From Streptacidiphilus albus JL83 (GTDB lineage Bacteria > Actinomycetota > Actinomycetes > Streptomycetales > Streptomycetaceae): a stretch of DNA of 64,000 nt. Position numbers and translations under genes: made by a program. The stretch covers positions 9,620,017 to 9,684,016 of the forward strand of contig NZ_JQML01000001.1 of assembly GCF_000744705.1 (NCBI RefSeq), written 5' to 3'. The notes under the pieces are model-generated. The model did no database searches, was not told the origin of the DNA, and saw nothing but the letters and a program-made list of their open reading frames with translations. This document shows, piece by piece, positions 17,770 to 26,115 of this stretch. Each line of letters starts with the position of its first letter. The first letter of the stretch is position 1.

Positions 17770-20112
17770 TCAGTACGCGCGGCTGAGGCCGTCGGTGGGC
17801 GACTGCGGGATCGGCGGGACGGTCGGCAGCGGGGTGAAGGCGAGCGGCGCGCCGTGGTTGACCGGGAACGTGGTCGGCATGCTGCCGGTGGCCCGGCCGT
17901 AGGCGCAGGCCACCGCGGCCATGGCGCCGGCGACCGCCAGCTCCCCCGCCCCGCCCGGCGTTCCGGTGGTCGGGGGCATCACGATGATGTCCAGCTCGGG
18001 CGGGGTGTTCCACTGGCGGGTGTAGAAGTAGTCGTCCCAGCTGCCCTCCTGGAAGTACCCGCCCGCCAGGTGGAGGCTGGAGGTCAGGGCCAGGGCGATG
18101 CCGTCCATGATGCCGCCCATCATCTGCGCCTCCAGGCCCGTGGGGTTGACCGCCAGGCCGACGTCGACGGCGCAGACGACCTTGGTGACCCGGGGCCCGG
18201 TGACCGCGTCGGGGACGGACCGGTCCACCGTGGCCCGGGTGCAGTCGATCTCGGCGAGGACGGCGACGAAGCCGTGGTACTCGGGGTGGATCGCGATGCC
18301 CTGCGCGGTGCCGGGGGCCATCGTCCGCCCCCAGTCGCCCGCCTGGGCGACCGCGTCGAGGACGGCCACCGCCCGCGGGTCCTTCAGGAACCCCTGCCGG
18401 AACCGGTAGGGGTCCTGGCCCATCGCCGCGGCCAGCTGGTCCACGATCAGCTCCTGCGCGCAACGCACGTTGGGCGAGTAGATGCCGCGCATGCTGCCGG
18501 TGTGGAAGCCGTTGTCCACCTCGGTCAGCAGCTGGGTGGTGACGCCGAAGTTGTAGGGCGTCTGCTGGGTGAGGCTGAAGATGGTCTCGGAGAAGGCGAG
18601 CCCGCCGACCGGCAGCTTGGCCACCGAGGCGGTGATGATCTCGCCGAGGCCGTGCCCGAACTCGGTGGCCACCGAGGTGTGCCGCTGGTCCATGGTGAGC
18701 ACCTGGCCGAGCGCGTAGGTGGCCCGCACCCGGGAGATGGACATCGGGTGCACCCGGCCCTGGCGGAAGTCGTCGGTGCGGTGCCACATCAGCCGCACCG
18801 GCTTCGCCATCGCCTGCGAGACCTCCGCCGCCTCCAGCGCGGCGTCGAAGAACAGCTTCCGGCCGAAGGAGCCGCCGCCCTCGGTGACGTGCACGGTCAC
18901 CGCGTTCACCGGTAGGCCCAGCTGCACGGCGAGCTGCTCCTGCGCGTCGATCGGCGACTTGGCCGAGGTCCAGATCTCCGCGCTCCCCGAACGGACGTCG
19001 GCGACGGCGCAGTTGGTCTCCAGCGGGCTGTTGCTGGCGAAGTGGAAGGTGAAGCGGGCGTCGACGGCCTCGGTCAGCAGCGGCAGCGGCGGGGTGACCA
19101 GCGGGTTCTCCGCCGCGCGCAGCTCGGCCAGGACGCTGGCGTCGGTCGCCGAGTCCTCGCTGCCCGGTCCCCAGGTGACCTGCAGCGCCTGCACGGCGTC
19201 GATGCACTGACCGAAGGTGCGCCCGCGCACGGCGACCCCGGTGGAGACCACGGCGACATCGGTGATCCCCGGCATCGCCTGGACGGCGGCCTGGTTCTGC
19301 ACCGACACCACGGTGCCGTTGATCGTCGGCGGCCGGCAGATCATCGCCGGCATCGCGTCCGGCACCTGGACGTCCATGGCGTACTGCTTGCGGCCGGTGA
19401 CGGCGTCCAGGGCGTCGACGCGGTTCTGCGGCGTGCCGACGACCGTGAAGGCCGAGGCGGCCTTGAGCGTGACCGACACCTGGAGGTCGGTCAGGCTGCC
19501 GGCCGCCACCGCGAGTTCGGCATAGCTGAGGGAGCGGCCGTCCGGGGCCGTGATCACGCCCTGCAGGACGGAGAGCGCGGAGAGCGCCACACCCAGCTCC
19601 GTCGCCGCCGCCTCCAGCAGCCGCTGCCTGGCGGTCGCGGCGGCGACGCGGATCGGGACGTAGCTGGAGATGGTCGTGTTGGAGGCGCCGGTGAACTGGT
19701 TGAAGAGCAGCTCGGGACGGGCGTCGGCGAGGGTGACCTGCACCTTGTCCAGCGGCAGGTCCAGCTCCTCCGCGATCAGCATCGCGGTGGAGGTGGTCAC
19801 CCCCTGGCCGACCTCGGCGCGGGGCAGGGCGAAGGACGCGGTCCCGTCCGGGTTCAGCGTGATCGTGATCAGGTTCGACGTCGGCAGCGCGGCATCGGTC
19901 AGCATGTCGTTGAGGTCGTAGAGGTCGGCCGGCTCCGGCACCCCGGGCACGGCGGCGTCGGCACGCGGCGCGGCCGCCCCCTCGCCCAGCTGCGCGGCCA
20001 CCGTCAGCGTCGAGGCGGCCAGGACGTAGCCGAGAAACCGTCGTCGCCCGATCCCCGGCGACGCCTGCTGCGGCAGGACTCCTGACTGCTGCTGCAGGTT
20101 CTGGGTTTCCAT
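17770..20112 (-). CDS. Tat-exported molybdopterin-binding oxidoreductase large subunit (IorB/aldehyde-oxidase type)
   Basis: The 780-residue protein begins with a twin-arginine signal (GIGRRRFLGYVLAASTLTVA, residues 20-40). The following domains are those of the xanthine-dehydrogenase-family beta subunit of the isoquinoline 1-oxidoreductase/periplasmic aldehyde dehydrogenase kind: PRAEVGQGVTTSTAMLIAEE, TEGGGSFGRKLFFDAALEAA, MRGIYSPNVRCAQE, GIMDGIALALT and the final GGAGELAVAGAMAAVACA, which supplies the catalytic-glutamate region (GxGE). It hydroxylates aldehydes or N-heterocycles using water. With the 2Fe-2S subunit and XdhC it makes a minimal two-subunit enzyme plus chaperone. ATG 20112 precedes the Tat motif. 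Confidence 0.9.
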   Translation of the reverse strand: METQNLQQQSGVLPQQASPGIGRRRFLGYVLAASTLTVAAQLGEGAAAPRADAAVPGVPEPADLYDLNDMLTDAALPTSNLITITLNPDGTASFALPRAEVGQGVTTSTAMLIAEELDLPLDKVQVTLADARPELLFNQFTGASNTTISSYVPIRVAAATARQRLLEAAATELGVALSALSVLQGVITAPDGRSLSYAELAVAAGSLTDLQVSVTLKAASAFTVVGTPQNRVDALDAVTGRKQYAMDVQVPDAMPAMICRPPTINGTVVSVQNQAAVQAMPGITDVAVVSTGVAVRGRTFGQCIDAVQALQVTWGPGSEDSATDASVLAELRAAENPLVTPPLPLLTEAVDARFTFHFASNSPLETNCAVADVRSGSAEIWTSAKSPIDAQEQLAVQLGLPVNAVTVHVTEGGGSFGRKLFFDAALEAAEVSQAMAKPVRLMWHRTDDFRQGRVHPMSISRVRATYALGQVLTMDQRHTSVATEFGHGLGEIITASVAKLPVGGLAFSETIFSLTQQTPYNFGVTTQLLTEVDNGFHTGSMRGIYSPNVRCAQELIVDQLAAAMGQDPYRFRQGFLKDPRAVAVLDAVAQAGDWGRTMAPGTAQGIAIHPEYHGFVAVLAEIDCTRATVDRSVPDAVTGPRVTKVVCAVDVGLAVNPTGLEAQMMGGIMDGIALALTSSLHLAGGYFQEGSWDDYFYTRQWNTPPELDIIVMPPTTGTPGGAGELAVAGAMAAVACAYGRATGSMPTTFPVNHGAPLAFTPLPTVPPIPQSPTDGLSRAY

Positions 20113-20140
20113 CCACCGACCCCCGAGGGACTGATCGACA

Positions 20141-20156
20141 TACTGACGAGTCAGTA
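20141..20156. promoter_or_regulatory. TetR-type palindromic operator of the molybdenum hydroxylase operon
   Basis: TACTGAC-GA-GTCAGTA is a perfect 7-2-7 palindrome lying 28 bases upstream of the large-subunit start. Its AT-rich ends could overlap the promoter. TACTGAC-type repeats are typical TetR targets; no tetR gene is adjacent, so the regulator would be elsewhere. Confidence 0.55.
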
Positions 20157-20191
20157 AACTACTGCACCAGGGGCCTTGGGGCCGAACCCCG

Positions 20192-20214
20192 GCCTCGGAA
20201 CACGGTTCCGGGGC
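20192..20214 (-). terminator. Hairpin terminator after the LigD ligase gene
   Basis: CGGAAC (20196-20201) and GTTCCG (20205-20210) pair around ACG and the stem extends outward through a G-T pair to 20192/20214. It lies 19 bases beyond the stop codon of the ligase gene and before the molybdenum operon operator. Confidence 0.45.
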
Positions 20215-20232
20215 ACGGCCTCGGGACACGCG

Positions 20233-21216
20233 TCACGGGCCGATGTCGCCGCGCAGGCCGCGCCAGACCGGCTGGCGCAGCAGTCCCCGGTCGGTGAACT
20301 CGGCATAGCCGACCTCGGCCTGGAGGTCGGGGCGGACGAAGCGGACCGGTTCGCCCCGGTCCAGTCCGACCGGCGGACCGCTGAACGGTGACACGCCGCA
20401 CTCAAGACCGCGCAGCAGCCCGGCCAGCGCCCGGCGCTCGGCCTCCGCGAAGCCGGTGCCCACCGCGCCGACGTAGCGCAGCCCGCTCGGGTCCACCACG
20501 CCCACCAGCAGGGACTTCACCGCCGTGCCGCGCGGGCCGCCGGGTACCCAGCCGCCGACGACGACGTCCAGCGCCCGGGCGTACTTGATCTTCACCCACT
20601 CCGGCGAGCGCACGCCGGGGCGGTAGCGCGACCCCAGCCGCTTGGCCACCAGCCCCTCCATGCCGCGCTCCCGGGTCCACCGCGCCGCCTCGGCCGCCAT
20701 CGACCCGGGCCAGGCCGGCGGGACGTGGACATGGGCGCCGCCGAGGTCGAGCTCCTCCAGCAGCGCGCGCCGTTCGGCGTAGGGCAGGTCGACCAGGGAC
20801 GCGCCGTCCAGCCACAGCAGGTCGAAGACCATCAGGCTGACCGGGACGGTGTAGGTCGCGCGCCGGATCGCCGGGGCCCCGCGCAGCGTCATCCGCTGCT
20901 GGAGCCGGCCGAAGGAGGGGCGGCCCTGGTCGTCCGGGGCGATGGCCTCGCCGTCGAGGATCAGGTCGCGGCCCGGCAGCAGCCGGGCCAGCTCGCCGAG
21001 CTCGGGGAAGCGCTCGGTCGCGCTGTTCCCGTTCCGGGACAGCAGCCGCAGGCCGCCGGCGCCGTCGTGGGAGGACAGCAGTCGCATCCCGTCCCACTTG
21101 ACCTCGAACAGCCACTCGTCCGGGTCGCTCGGCATGGTCCCGGGCGAGGCCAGCATCGGTTCCAGCACCGGTAGTTCGACCGGGGTCGGCGCTGCGGAGC
21201 CGGGGCGCCCGGGCAT
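20233..21216 (-). CDS. ligD: ATP-dependent DNA ligase (LigD ligase domain, stand-alone)
   Basis: The 327-residue protein has ATP-dependent ligase motifs: EVKWDGMR with nucleophile Lys40, LDGEAIA (motif III), LMVFDLLWLDG, GMEGLVAKRLGSRYRPG (motif IV), and EWVKIKYA (motif V), followed by the OB-fold end (RYVGAVGTGF ... GVSPF ... FVRPDLQAEVGYAEFT). This is the ligase module of LigD, which seals breaks in non-homologous end joining with Ku. Its start ATG overlaps the Ku stop codon (TGATG), so both are translationally coupled. No phosphoesterase domain is attached, and the polymerase module is a separate gene at 24364. Confidence 0.92.
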   Translation of the reverse strand: MPGRPGSAAPTPVELPVLEPMLASPGTMPSDPDEWLFEVKWDGMRLLSSHDGAGGLRLLSRNGNSATERFPELGELARLLPGRDLILDGEAIAPDDQGRPSFGRLQQRMTLRGAPAIRRATYTVPVSLMVFDLLWLDGASLVDLPYAERRALLEELDLGGAHVHVPPAWPGSMAAEAARWTRERGMEGLVAKRLGSRYRPGVRSPEWVKIKYARALDVVVGGWVPGGPRGTAVKSLLVGVVDPSGLRYVGAVGTGFAEAERRALAGLLRGLECGVSPFSGPPVGLDRGEPVRFVRPDLQAEVGYAEFTDRGLLRQPVWRGLRGDIGP

Positions 21217-22250
21217 CACGCGACCGCCTTCCGGCGGGGGTGGGCGACCCGGCCGAGGGCCTCGACCAGTTCCTCCCGGCTCATCCGGGAGCGGCCCGGC
21301 AGGTCCAGCTCGCTCGCCCGCGCGTACAGTTCGGCCTTGCTCAGCGCACTGAGGTCCGGCTGCGGGGCGCGCGCCGCCGCCGTCCGGTCCGCCTTCGCCG
21401 CCGTCCGCCGCCGTGGAGCCTCGGCGCCGTGCCCGCCGTGCCCGCCGTCCGCGCCGTCCGTCGCCGGAGCGGTGCCCGCGCGGTCCAGGCTCCGGCGCAG
21501 CGCCTCCATCAGGTCGATCACATTGGTCGCGTCCGGGGCCGAGGCGGCGGTGACGATCTGCTTGCCGGCCCGCTTGGAGTCGATCAGCTCCTCCACCCGG
21601 TCGCGGTAGGCGTCGTGGTAGGCCTCGGGGCGCCACTCGGTGGTCAGCGCGTCGATCAGCTGCCGGGCGGCCCTGAGCTGGCCGGGGTCGGACGCACTGC
21701 GCTCGGGCAGCGAGGGCAGGTCCTCGACCGGGTCGCGGATCTCGTCCGCGTAGTGGAGGGTGTGCAGCTCCAGCACCCGTCCGGCGGGCCGGACGGCGGT
21801 CAGGTACTGCTTGCCGCGCATCACGAAGGTCGCGATCGCCGCCCGTCCGCTGTCCTCCAGCGCCTCCAGCAGCAGCCCGTAGACGGGGGTGAACTCCTTG
21901 CCCCGGGGCGCCAGGTAGTAGCAGGACTGGAAGTAGATCGGGTCCACCTCGGCGAGGTCGACGAAGGCCGAGACCTCGATCACACGGGAGCGCCCGGGGG
22001 CGATCTCGTCCAGCTCGCCCGGCTCGATCACCACGTACTGGTCGTCGCCGAGGTCGTAGCCCTTGACGATGTCCTGGAAGTCCACCTCCTCGCCGGTCCG
22101 CTCATTGGTGCGCCGGTTCCGCACCCGGTCGGAGGTGCCGCGCTGGATCTGCCGGAAGTGCGCGGCATGGTCCTCGGTCGCCGAGTACAGACCGACGGGG
22201 ACCGTGACCAGTCCGACGCTCAGCGCGCCGGTCCACATCGCTCGGGCCAT
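21216..22250 (-). CDS. ku: Ku protein, DNA double-strand-break end binding
   Basis: Bacterial Ku forms a homodimeric ring on DNA ends and recruits LigD. The 344-residue protein starts MARAMWTGALSVGLVTVPVGLY, with the core motifs RGTSDRVRNRRTNERTGEEV, IVKGYDL, VIEVSAFVDLAEVDPIYFQSCYYLAP and FVMRGKQYL. After the core (about residue 260) comes an Ala/Arg/Lys-rich linker and a C-terminal SAP-like helix pair (LSKAELYARASELDLPGRSRMSREELVEAL) that probably adds DNA affinity, as in other actinomycete Ku proteins. GAGGAGG precedes the ATG. It lies 13 bases after the frameshifted upstream gene, and overlaps ligD at its end. Confidence 0.95.
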   Translation of the reverse strand: MARAMWTGALSVGLVTVPVGLYSATEDHAAHFRQIQRGTSDRVRNRRTNERTGEEVDFQDIVKGYDLGDDQYVVIEPGELDEIAPGRSRVIEVSAFVDLAEVDPIYFQSCYYLAPRGKEFTPVYGLLLEALEDSGRAAIATFVMRGKQYLTAVRPAGRVLELHTLHYADEIRDPVEDLPSLPERSASDPGQLRAARQLIDALTTEWRPEAYHDAYRDRVEELIDSKRAGKQIVTAASAPDATNVIDLMEALRRSLDRAGTAPATDGADGGHGGHGAEAPRRRTAAKADRTAAARAPQPDLSALSKAELYARASELDLPGRSRMSREELVEALGRVAHPRRKAVA

Positions 22251-22263
22251 CGTCCGTGCCTCC

Positions 22264-23140
22264 TCAGGTGTCGTTCGAACGGTCGTCGGATCCCGGATGG
22301 TCCAGGTGGTCCAGATGGGCCCGCGCGTCCCGGGCCCGGCCGTCGGCCTTCCGGGCCGCGCGGTCGGTGGCGCCGACCCGCTCGCGGGCCGTGCGCTCCT
22401 CGGCCACGGCCCGCCGCTCGTCGGCCCGGGCCCGCTCCAGCCGCTCGGTCGCCGACTCGACCCGGTCGCGGGCGCTCAGGCTCCGGGCGGCGACGCGGTC
22501 CAGCTCGCGGCGGGCCCGCTCGGCCGCGTCGGCCGCCGCCTCGGCCTCGCGTCCGGCCTCGGCCGCAGCCCGGCGCGCCCGCGCCAGCAGGTCGCGGCGC
22601 AGCCCGGCGTCGGCGTCGAGGTCGAGGTCGCTGCGGGCGGCGCCGGGGCCGGGGCCGGGGGAGCGGGCAGGCCCGGCCGGGGCCGGCGGTGAGCGCGGCG
22701 GTCAGCCGGCCGGAGGCGAAGGCGTCGGCGGCCTCCGGGTCCGCCAGCACCGTGTGCAGCGTCCGCTCCAGCTCCTCCAGCGGACCCGCGCCGACCCGCT
22801 GCCCGGCCCGCACCGCCTCCGCCCCCGCCTGGCGGACGAGGGCGGAGACCACCTCCTGCCGCCGGGCGCCGAGCTCGCGCAGCCGGTCCCCGGCCAGCCG
22901 GGACTGGGCGGCGCGCAGTCCGCTGCCGAGCTCCAGCAGCGCCCGGACCTCGTCCGGCTGCTCGCGGACCAGGAGATTGCCGAGCCAGGCCCCCGCCGTG
23001 GGCCGCCGCAGCCGGCGGAGCCGGTCGCCCAGTTCCGGGTCGCCGTCGGCGCGGGCACGGTCGGCCGCCTCGTTGCGGGCAGCGGTGAACCGTGGGGGAG
23101 GAAGCGCGTAGAGCCCGTCGGCGACCTGCTCGAAGTCCAC
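22264..23140 (-). CDS. Conserved coiled-coil hypothetical protein of the Ku operon, with an apparent frameshift
   Basis: A GTG at 23140 with AGGGAGG upstream starts VDFEQVADGLYALPPPRFTA, followed by GDRLRRLRRPTAGAWLGNLLV and long helices through RLTAALTAGPG near 22680. From there the original frame becomes Arg/Pro nonsense and runs into the Ku gene (to 22220), whereas the frame one base over continues a perfectly plausible Asp/Glu/Arg/Ala coiled coil (SDLDLDADAGLRRDLLARAR ... RARDARAHLDHLDH) and stops at 22264, 13 bases before Ku. One extra base in the C/G-rich run around 22640-22670 would explain it: either a sequencing error or a real mutation. No known domain; probable DNA-end-joining accessory by position only. 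Confidence 0.65.
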
Positions 23141-23170
23141 GGGGCCGCCTCCCTTCGGGCTACTGGTTTG

Positions 23171-23203
23171 TCCATATTCGCGCCATTTGTTGGATATGGA
23201 TAT
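23171..23203. promoter_or_regulatory. AT-rich divergent promoter/operator between the two NHEJ arms
   Basis: In 94 bases between divergent genes lies the only AT-rich stretch of the cluster. TCCATAT (23171-23177) is inverted as ATATGGA (23194-23200), and GGATAT is directly repeated at 23192 and 23198. The symmetric location suggests a shared operator controlling both arms of the end-joining cluster. Confidence 0.45.
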
Positions 23204-23233
23204 GCGAGCGCCGCCCCGGGGGATGGATGAGTC

Positions 23234-24268
23234 ATGGAACCGACAGCGGCGCTGGAGCGGATCGCCTTCCTGCTGGAGCGCAGCGGGGCCTCGACCCACA
23301 GGGCGGCGGCCTTCCGCCGGGCCGCGTCCGTGGTGGCCGACCTCTCCCGGCTGGAACTGCTGCAGCGCGCCGTCTCCGGCCGGCTCACCGACCTGGACGG
23401 CATCGGGACCACCACCGCCCGCGTGATCGCCGAGGCCGCCGCCGACCGCACCCCCGACTACCTCGCCGATCTGGAGCAGCAGGCCCTGGCCCCGCTCGCC
23501 GAGGGCGGGCAGGGGCTCCACGCCGCCCTGCGCGGCGACTGCCACCTCCACTCCGACTGGTCCGACGGCAGCAGCCCGATCCGGACCATGGCCGAGGCGG
23601 CCCGCGCGCTCGGCCACAGCTGGGCGGTGCTCACCGACCACTCCCCGCGGCTCACCATCGCCCGGGGCCTCTCCGCCGAGCGGCTGCGCGAGCAGCTCGA
23701 CGTCCTCGCCGAGCTCGCGGTCGCCGACCCGGGCGAGTTCCGGCTGCTCAGCGGCATCGAGTGCGACATCCTCGCCGAGGGCGCCCTCGACCAGGAGGGC
23801 GAGCTGCTGGACCGGGTCGACCTGGTCGTCGCCTCCGCCCACTCCGGCCTGCGGACCGAACCGGCGAAGATGACCCGGCGGCTGGTCCGCGCCGTCACCG
23901 ACCCGAGGGTGAACATCCTCGGCCACTGCACCGGACGGCTGCTGGGCGGCCGCAGCCGTCCCGAGTCCACCTTCGACGCGGACGAGGTCTTCGCCGCCTG
24001 CGCCGCCTCGGGCACCGCCGTCGAGATCGACAGCCGACCGGACCGGCTCGACCCGCCGCGGCGGCTGCTGCGCCGGGCCGTCGAGGCCGGCGTGCTGTTC
24101 GCCGTCGACTCCGACGCCCACGCGCCGGGCGAGCTCGCCTGGCAGGAGTACGGCTGCGCCCGGGCCGAGGAGTGCGGCATCCCGCCGGAGCGGATCGTCA
24201 CCACCTGGACCGCGGGGGAACTGCTGGACTGGACCCGGGCCGGCCTGATCCCCGCCCGCGCCCGCTGA
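23234..24268 (+). CDS. PHP-domain phosphoesterase with N-terminal helix-hairpin-helix (PolX-like, no polymerase)
   Basis: The 344-residue protein resembles the N-terminal HhH and C-terminal PHP modules of bacterial family X polymerases without the nucleotidyltransferase core. Residues 1-80 contain AFRRAASVVADL and the HhH loop LDGIGTTTARVI. The PHP metal motifs follow: RGDCHLHSDWSDG, WAVLTDHSPRL, LLSGIECDIL, VVASAHSG, NILGHCTGR and FAVDSDAHAPG. PHP domains act as metal-dependent 3'-5' nucleases or phosphatases. It is divergent from the Ku arm and 95 bases before the LigD polymerase gene, so it plausibly processes ends for repair; this is inferred. Confidence 0.88.
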   Translation: MEPTAALERIAFLLERSGASTHRAAAFRRAASVVADLSRLELLQRAVSGRLTDLDGIGTTTARVIAEAAADRTPDYLADLEQQALAPLAEGGQGLHAALRGDCHLHSDWSDGSSPIRTMAEAARALGHSWAVLTDHSPRLTIARGLSAERLREQLDVLAELAVADPGEFRLLSGIECDILAEGALDQEGELLDRVDLVVASAHSGLRTEPAKMTRRLVRAVTDPRVNILGHCTGRLLGGRSRPESTFDADEVFAACAASGTAVEIDSRPDRLDPPRRLLRRAVEAGVLFAVDSDAHAPGELAWQEYGCARAEECGIPPERIVTTWTAGELLDWTRAGLIPARAR

Positions 24269-24363
24269 CCGCGTCCGCCGACCGCGGCGCCCGGCCCGCA
24301 GCTCGCGCGCGCCGACCGCGGCGGCCCGAGAATGGAGGGGACCGGACGGCTCCGGGAGGCCGC

Positions 24364-25260
24364 ATGCCGCAGGACCGCACCGTCGTCGAGGTGGACGGGC
24401 ACCGGCTCACGCTGTCCCACCTCGACCGGCTCCTCTACCCCGCGACCGGCACCTCCAAGGCCGCCGTGCTGCACTACTACGCCCGCGCCGCCGTCGCCAT
24501 GCTGCCGCACCTGGCCGGACGGCCCGCCAGCTTCCTGCGCTGCCCCGAGGGCGTCACCGGCGAGCGGTTCTGGGCCAAGAACGTGCCGCCGGGCGCCCCG
24601 GACTGGGTCACCACGGCCGACGTCGCCCAGCACGCCAAGACCATGCGCCAGGTCGTGGTCGCCGACCTGGCCACCCTCACCTGGGCGGCCAACCTCGCCG
24701 CGCTGGAGATGCACGTACCGCAGTGGACCGCCGGCAAGGGGCCGGACGCCCACGACCGGCTGGTGGTCGACCTCGACCCGGGCGAGGGCTGCGACGTCAC
24801 CCACTGCTGCGCCGTGGCGCTCCGGGTCCGCGAGCTGCTCGCCGCCGACGGCCTCCGGGCCTGGGCGAAGACCAGCGGCGGCAAGGGGCTGCACCTCTAC
24901 GCGCCGGTCGTCGACGCCACCGCCGAGCAGGTCGGCGACTACGCCCGCCGACTGGCGCAGCGGCTGGAGCAGGACCACCCCGACACCGTGGTCTCCCGGA
25001 TGGCGAAGGCGCTGCGGCCGGGAAAGGTCTTCATCGACCACAGCCAGAACGCCTCCAGCAAGACCACCGCCTGCGCCTACACCCTGCGCGCCACCACCCG
25101 GCCGGCGGTCTCGACCCCGGTCTCCTGGGAGGAGGTCGAGGACTGCGTCGCCGCCGAGCAGTTCGCCTTCACCCCCGAGCAGGTCGTCGAGCGGATCGAC
25201 CGCTACGGCGACCTGCTCGCCGGGCTGCTCGACCCCGCCGCCGCCGGCCGACTGCCCTGA
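24364..25260 (+). CDS. ligD: LigD-type polymerase domain (archaeo-eukaryotic primase fold), stand-alone
   Basis: The 298-residue protein begins EVDGHRLTLSHLDRLLYPATGTSKA and continues YYARAAVAMLPHL, the opening of LigD polymerase modules. Catalytic features: MHVPQW, LVVDLDPGEG with the two metal aspartates, AWAKTSGGKGLHLY, and VFIDHSQNASSKTTACAYTLRA ending in PVSWEEVE. The enzyme fills gaps and adds ribonucleotides during end joining. It is separate from the ligase at 20233, a split arrangement usual in streptomycetes. ATG 24364 is the first good start. A terminator follows. Confidence 0.92.
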   Translation: MPQDRTVVEVDGHRLTLSHLDRLLYPATGTSKAAVLHYYARAAVAMLPHLAGRPASFLRCPEGVTGERFWAKNVPPGAPDWVTTADVAQHAKTMRQVVVADLATLTWAANLAALEMHVPQWTAGKGPDAHDRLVVDLDPGEGCDVTHCCAVALRVRELLAADGLRAWAKTSGGKGLHLYAPVVDATAEQVGDYARRLAQRLEQDHPDTVVSRMAKALRPGKVFIDHSQNASSKTTACAYTLRATTRPAVSTPVSWEEVEDCVAAEQFAFTPEQVVERIDRYGDLLAGLLDPAAAGRLP

Positions 25261-25268
25261 ACACACCG

Positions 25269-25300
25269 GCGGCCCCCACCCCGGACGGGGTGGGGGCCGC
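25269..25300. terminator. Bidirectional terminator between LigD polymerase and rpf-LysM genes
   Basis: Fifteen-base complementary arms (25269-25283 and 25286-25300, GCGGCCCCCACCCCG and complement) around a short GA centre, between convergent genes. Confidence 0.8.
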
Positions 25301-25347
25301 GGAGGCGGAGCGGGCCGGCGGGCCGGTGGCACCCCTCCCGCAGGAAA

Positions 25348-26115
25348 TCAGCCGAGGACGAGAACCTCGCCCGGGGTGATCAGGTTCGGGTTGGCGCCGA
25401 TGGTGCCGCTGTTCACGGAGTAGAGGTGCTGCCAGGTGGTGCCGTTGGCAGCGGCGATGCCGCCCAGGGTGTCACCCGAGTGCACCGTGTAGCTGCCGGC
25501 GGTGGCGCTGCCGGAGGAGGCGGCCGGGGCGGCGGCCAGGTCGGCGCTGCCGCTGACGGCGCTGCTGTTGCCGCTGCCCGTGCTGTTGCCGTTGCCGGTG
25601 TAGCCGGAGCCGCTGGTGCTGTTGGTGCCGGAGCCGGCGTTGCTGCCGGTGGCGGCCGTGCCGGAGGCGGCGCTGGTGGCAGCGCTGCCGCTGGACGCGC
25701 TGCCGTTCGAGGCGGTGGAGACGTCGGCGGCGGGGCCGCCCGCGGCCAGTCCGGCCTGGGGGCCGCACACCGGCCAGGCGCCGGGGCCCTGGGAGGCCAG
25801 CACGGCCTCGGCCACGGAGATCTGCTGCGACTGGGTCGCCTGGTCGGCGCTCGCGGCGTACTGGGTGCCGCCGTACGCGGCCCAGGTGGACGGGGTGAAC
25901 TGCAGGCCGCCGGAGAAACCGTTGCCGGTGTTGGCGGACCAGTTGCCGGTGCTCTCGCACTGGGCGACGGCGTCCCAGGTGGACGTGGTGGCCGCCGAGG
26001 CGGTGGTGGCGGTGAGCAGGCCGGCCAGGGGAACGGTGATGACGGCTCCGGCGACGACGGCCGCCCGCAGACGGGTGTTCTTGCGGGTGGCGTCGGACTC
26101 GCGGCGGAAGATCAT
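25348..26115 (-). CDS. Rpf-like secreted transglycosylase with C-terminal LysM
   Basis: A 255-residue precursor: signal peptide with TTASA-A near residue 41, Rpf domain ([14 protein letters not shown] with Cys53/Glu54, [25 protein letters not shown]), then a Gly/Ser/Ala/Asn/Thr-rich linker of about 80 residues (GSNAGSGTNSTSGSGYTG), then a LysM domain (SYTVHSGDTLGGIAAAN ... NPNLITPGEVLVL) that anchors the enzyme to peptidoglycan. This is the common RpfA-like architecture of streptomycetes. The first 90 residues are strikingly similar to the short copy at 15195, and the leaders match too, so the pair arose by duplication of a regulated unit. Confidence 0.93.
   Translation of the reverse strand: MIFRRESDATRKNTRLRAAVVAGAVITVPLAGLLTATTASAATTSTWDAVAQCESTGNWSANTGNGFSGGLQFTPSTWAAYGGTQYAASADQATQSQQISVAEAVLASQGPGAWPVCGPQAGLAAGGPAADVSTASNGSASSGSAATSAASGTAATGSNAGSGTNSTSGSGYTGNGNSTGSGNSSAVSGSADLAAAPAASSGSATAGSYTVHSGDTLGGIAAANGTTWQHLYSVNSGTIGANPNLITPGEVLVLG

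Noticed and set aside
17702-20116. One long frame that continues from the 2Fe-2S gene across the large-subunit gene
   Set aside because: Upstream of 17701 this frame is antisense-like Arg/Gly/Ala nonsense; the real large subunit is in another frame with Tat and molybdenum motifs.
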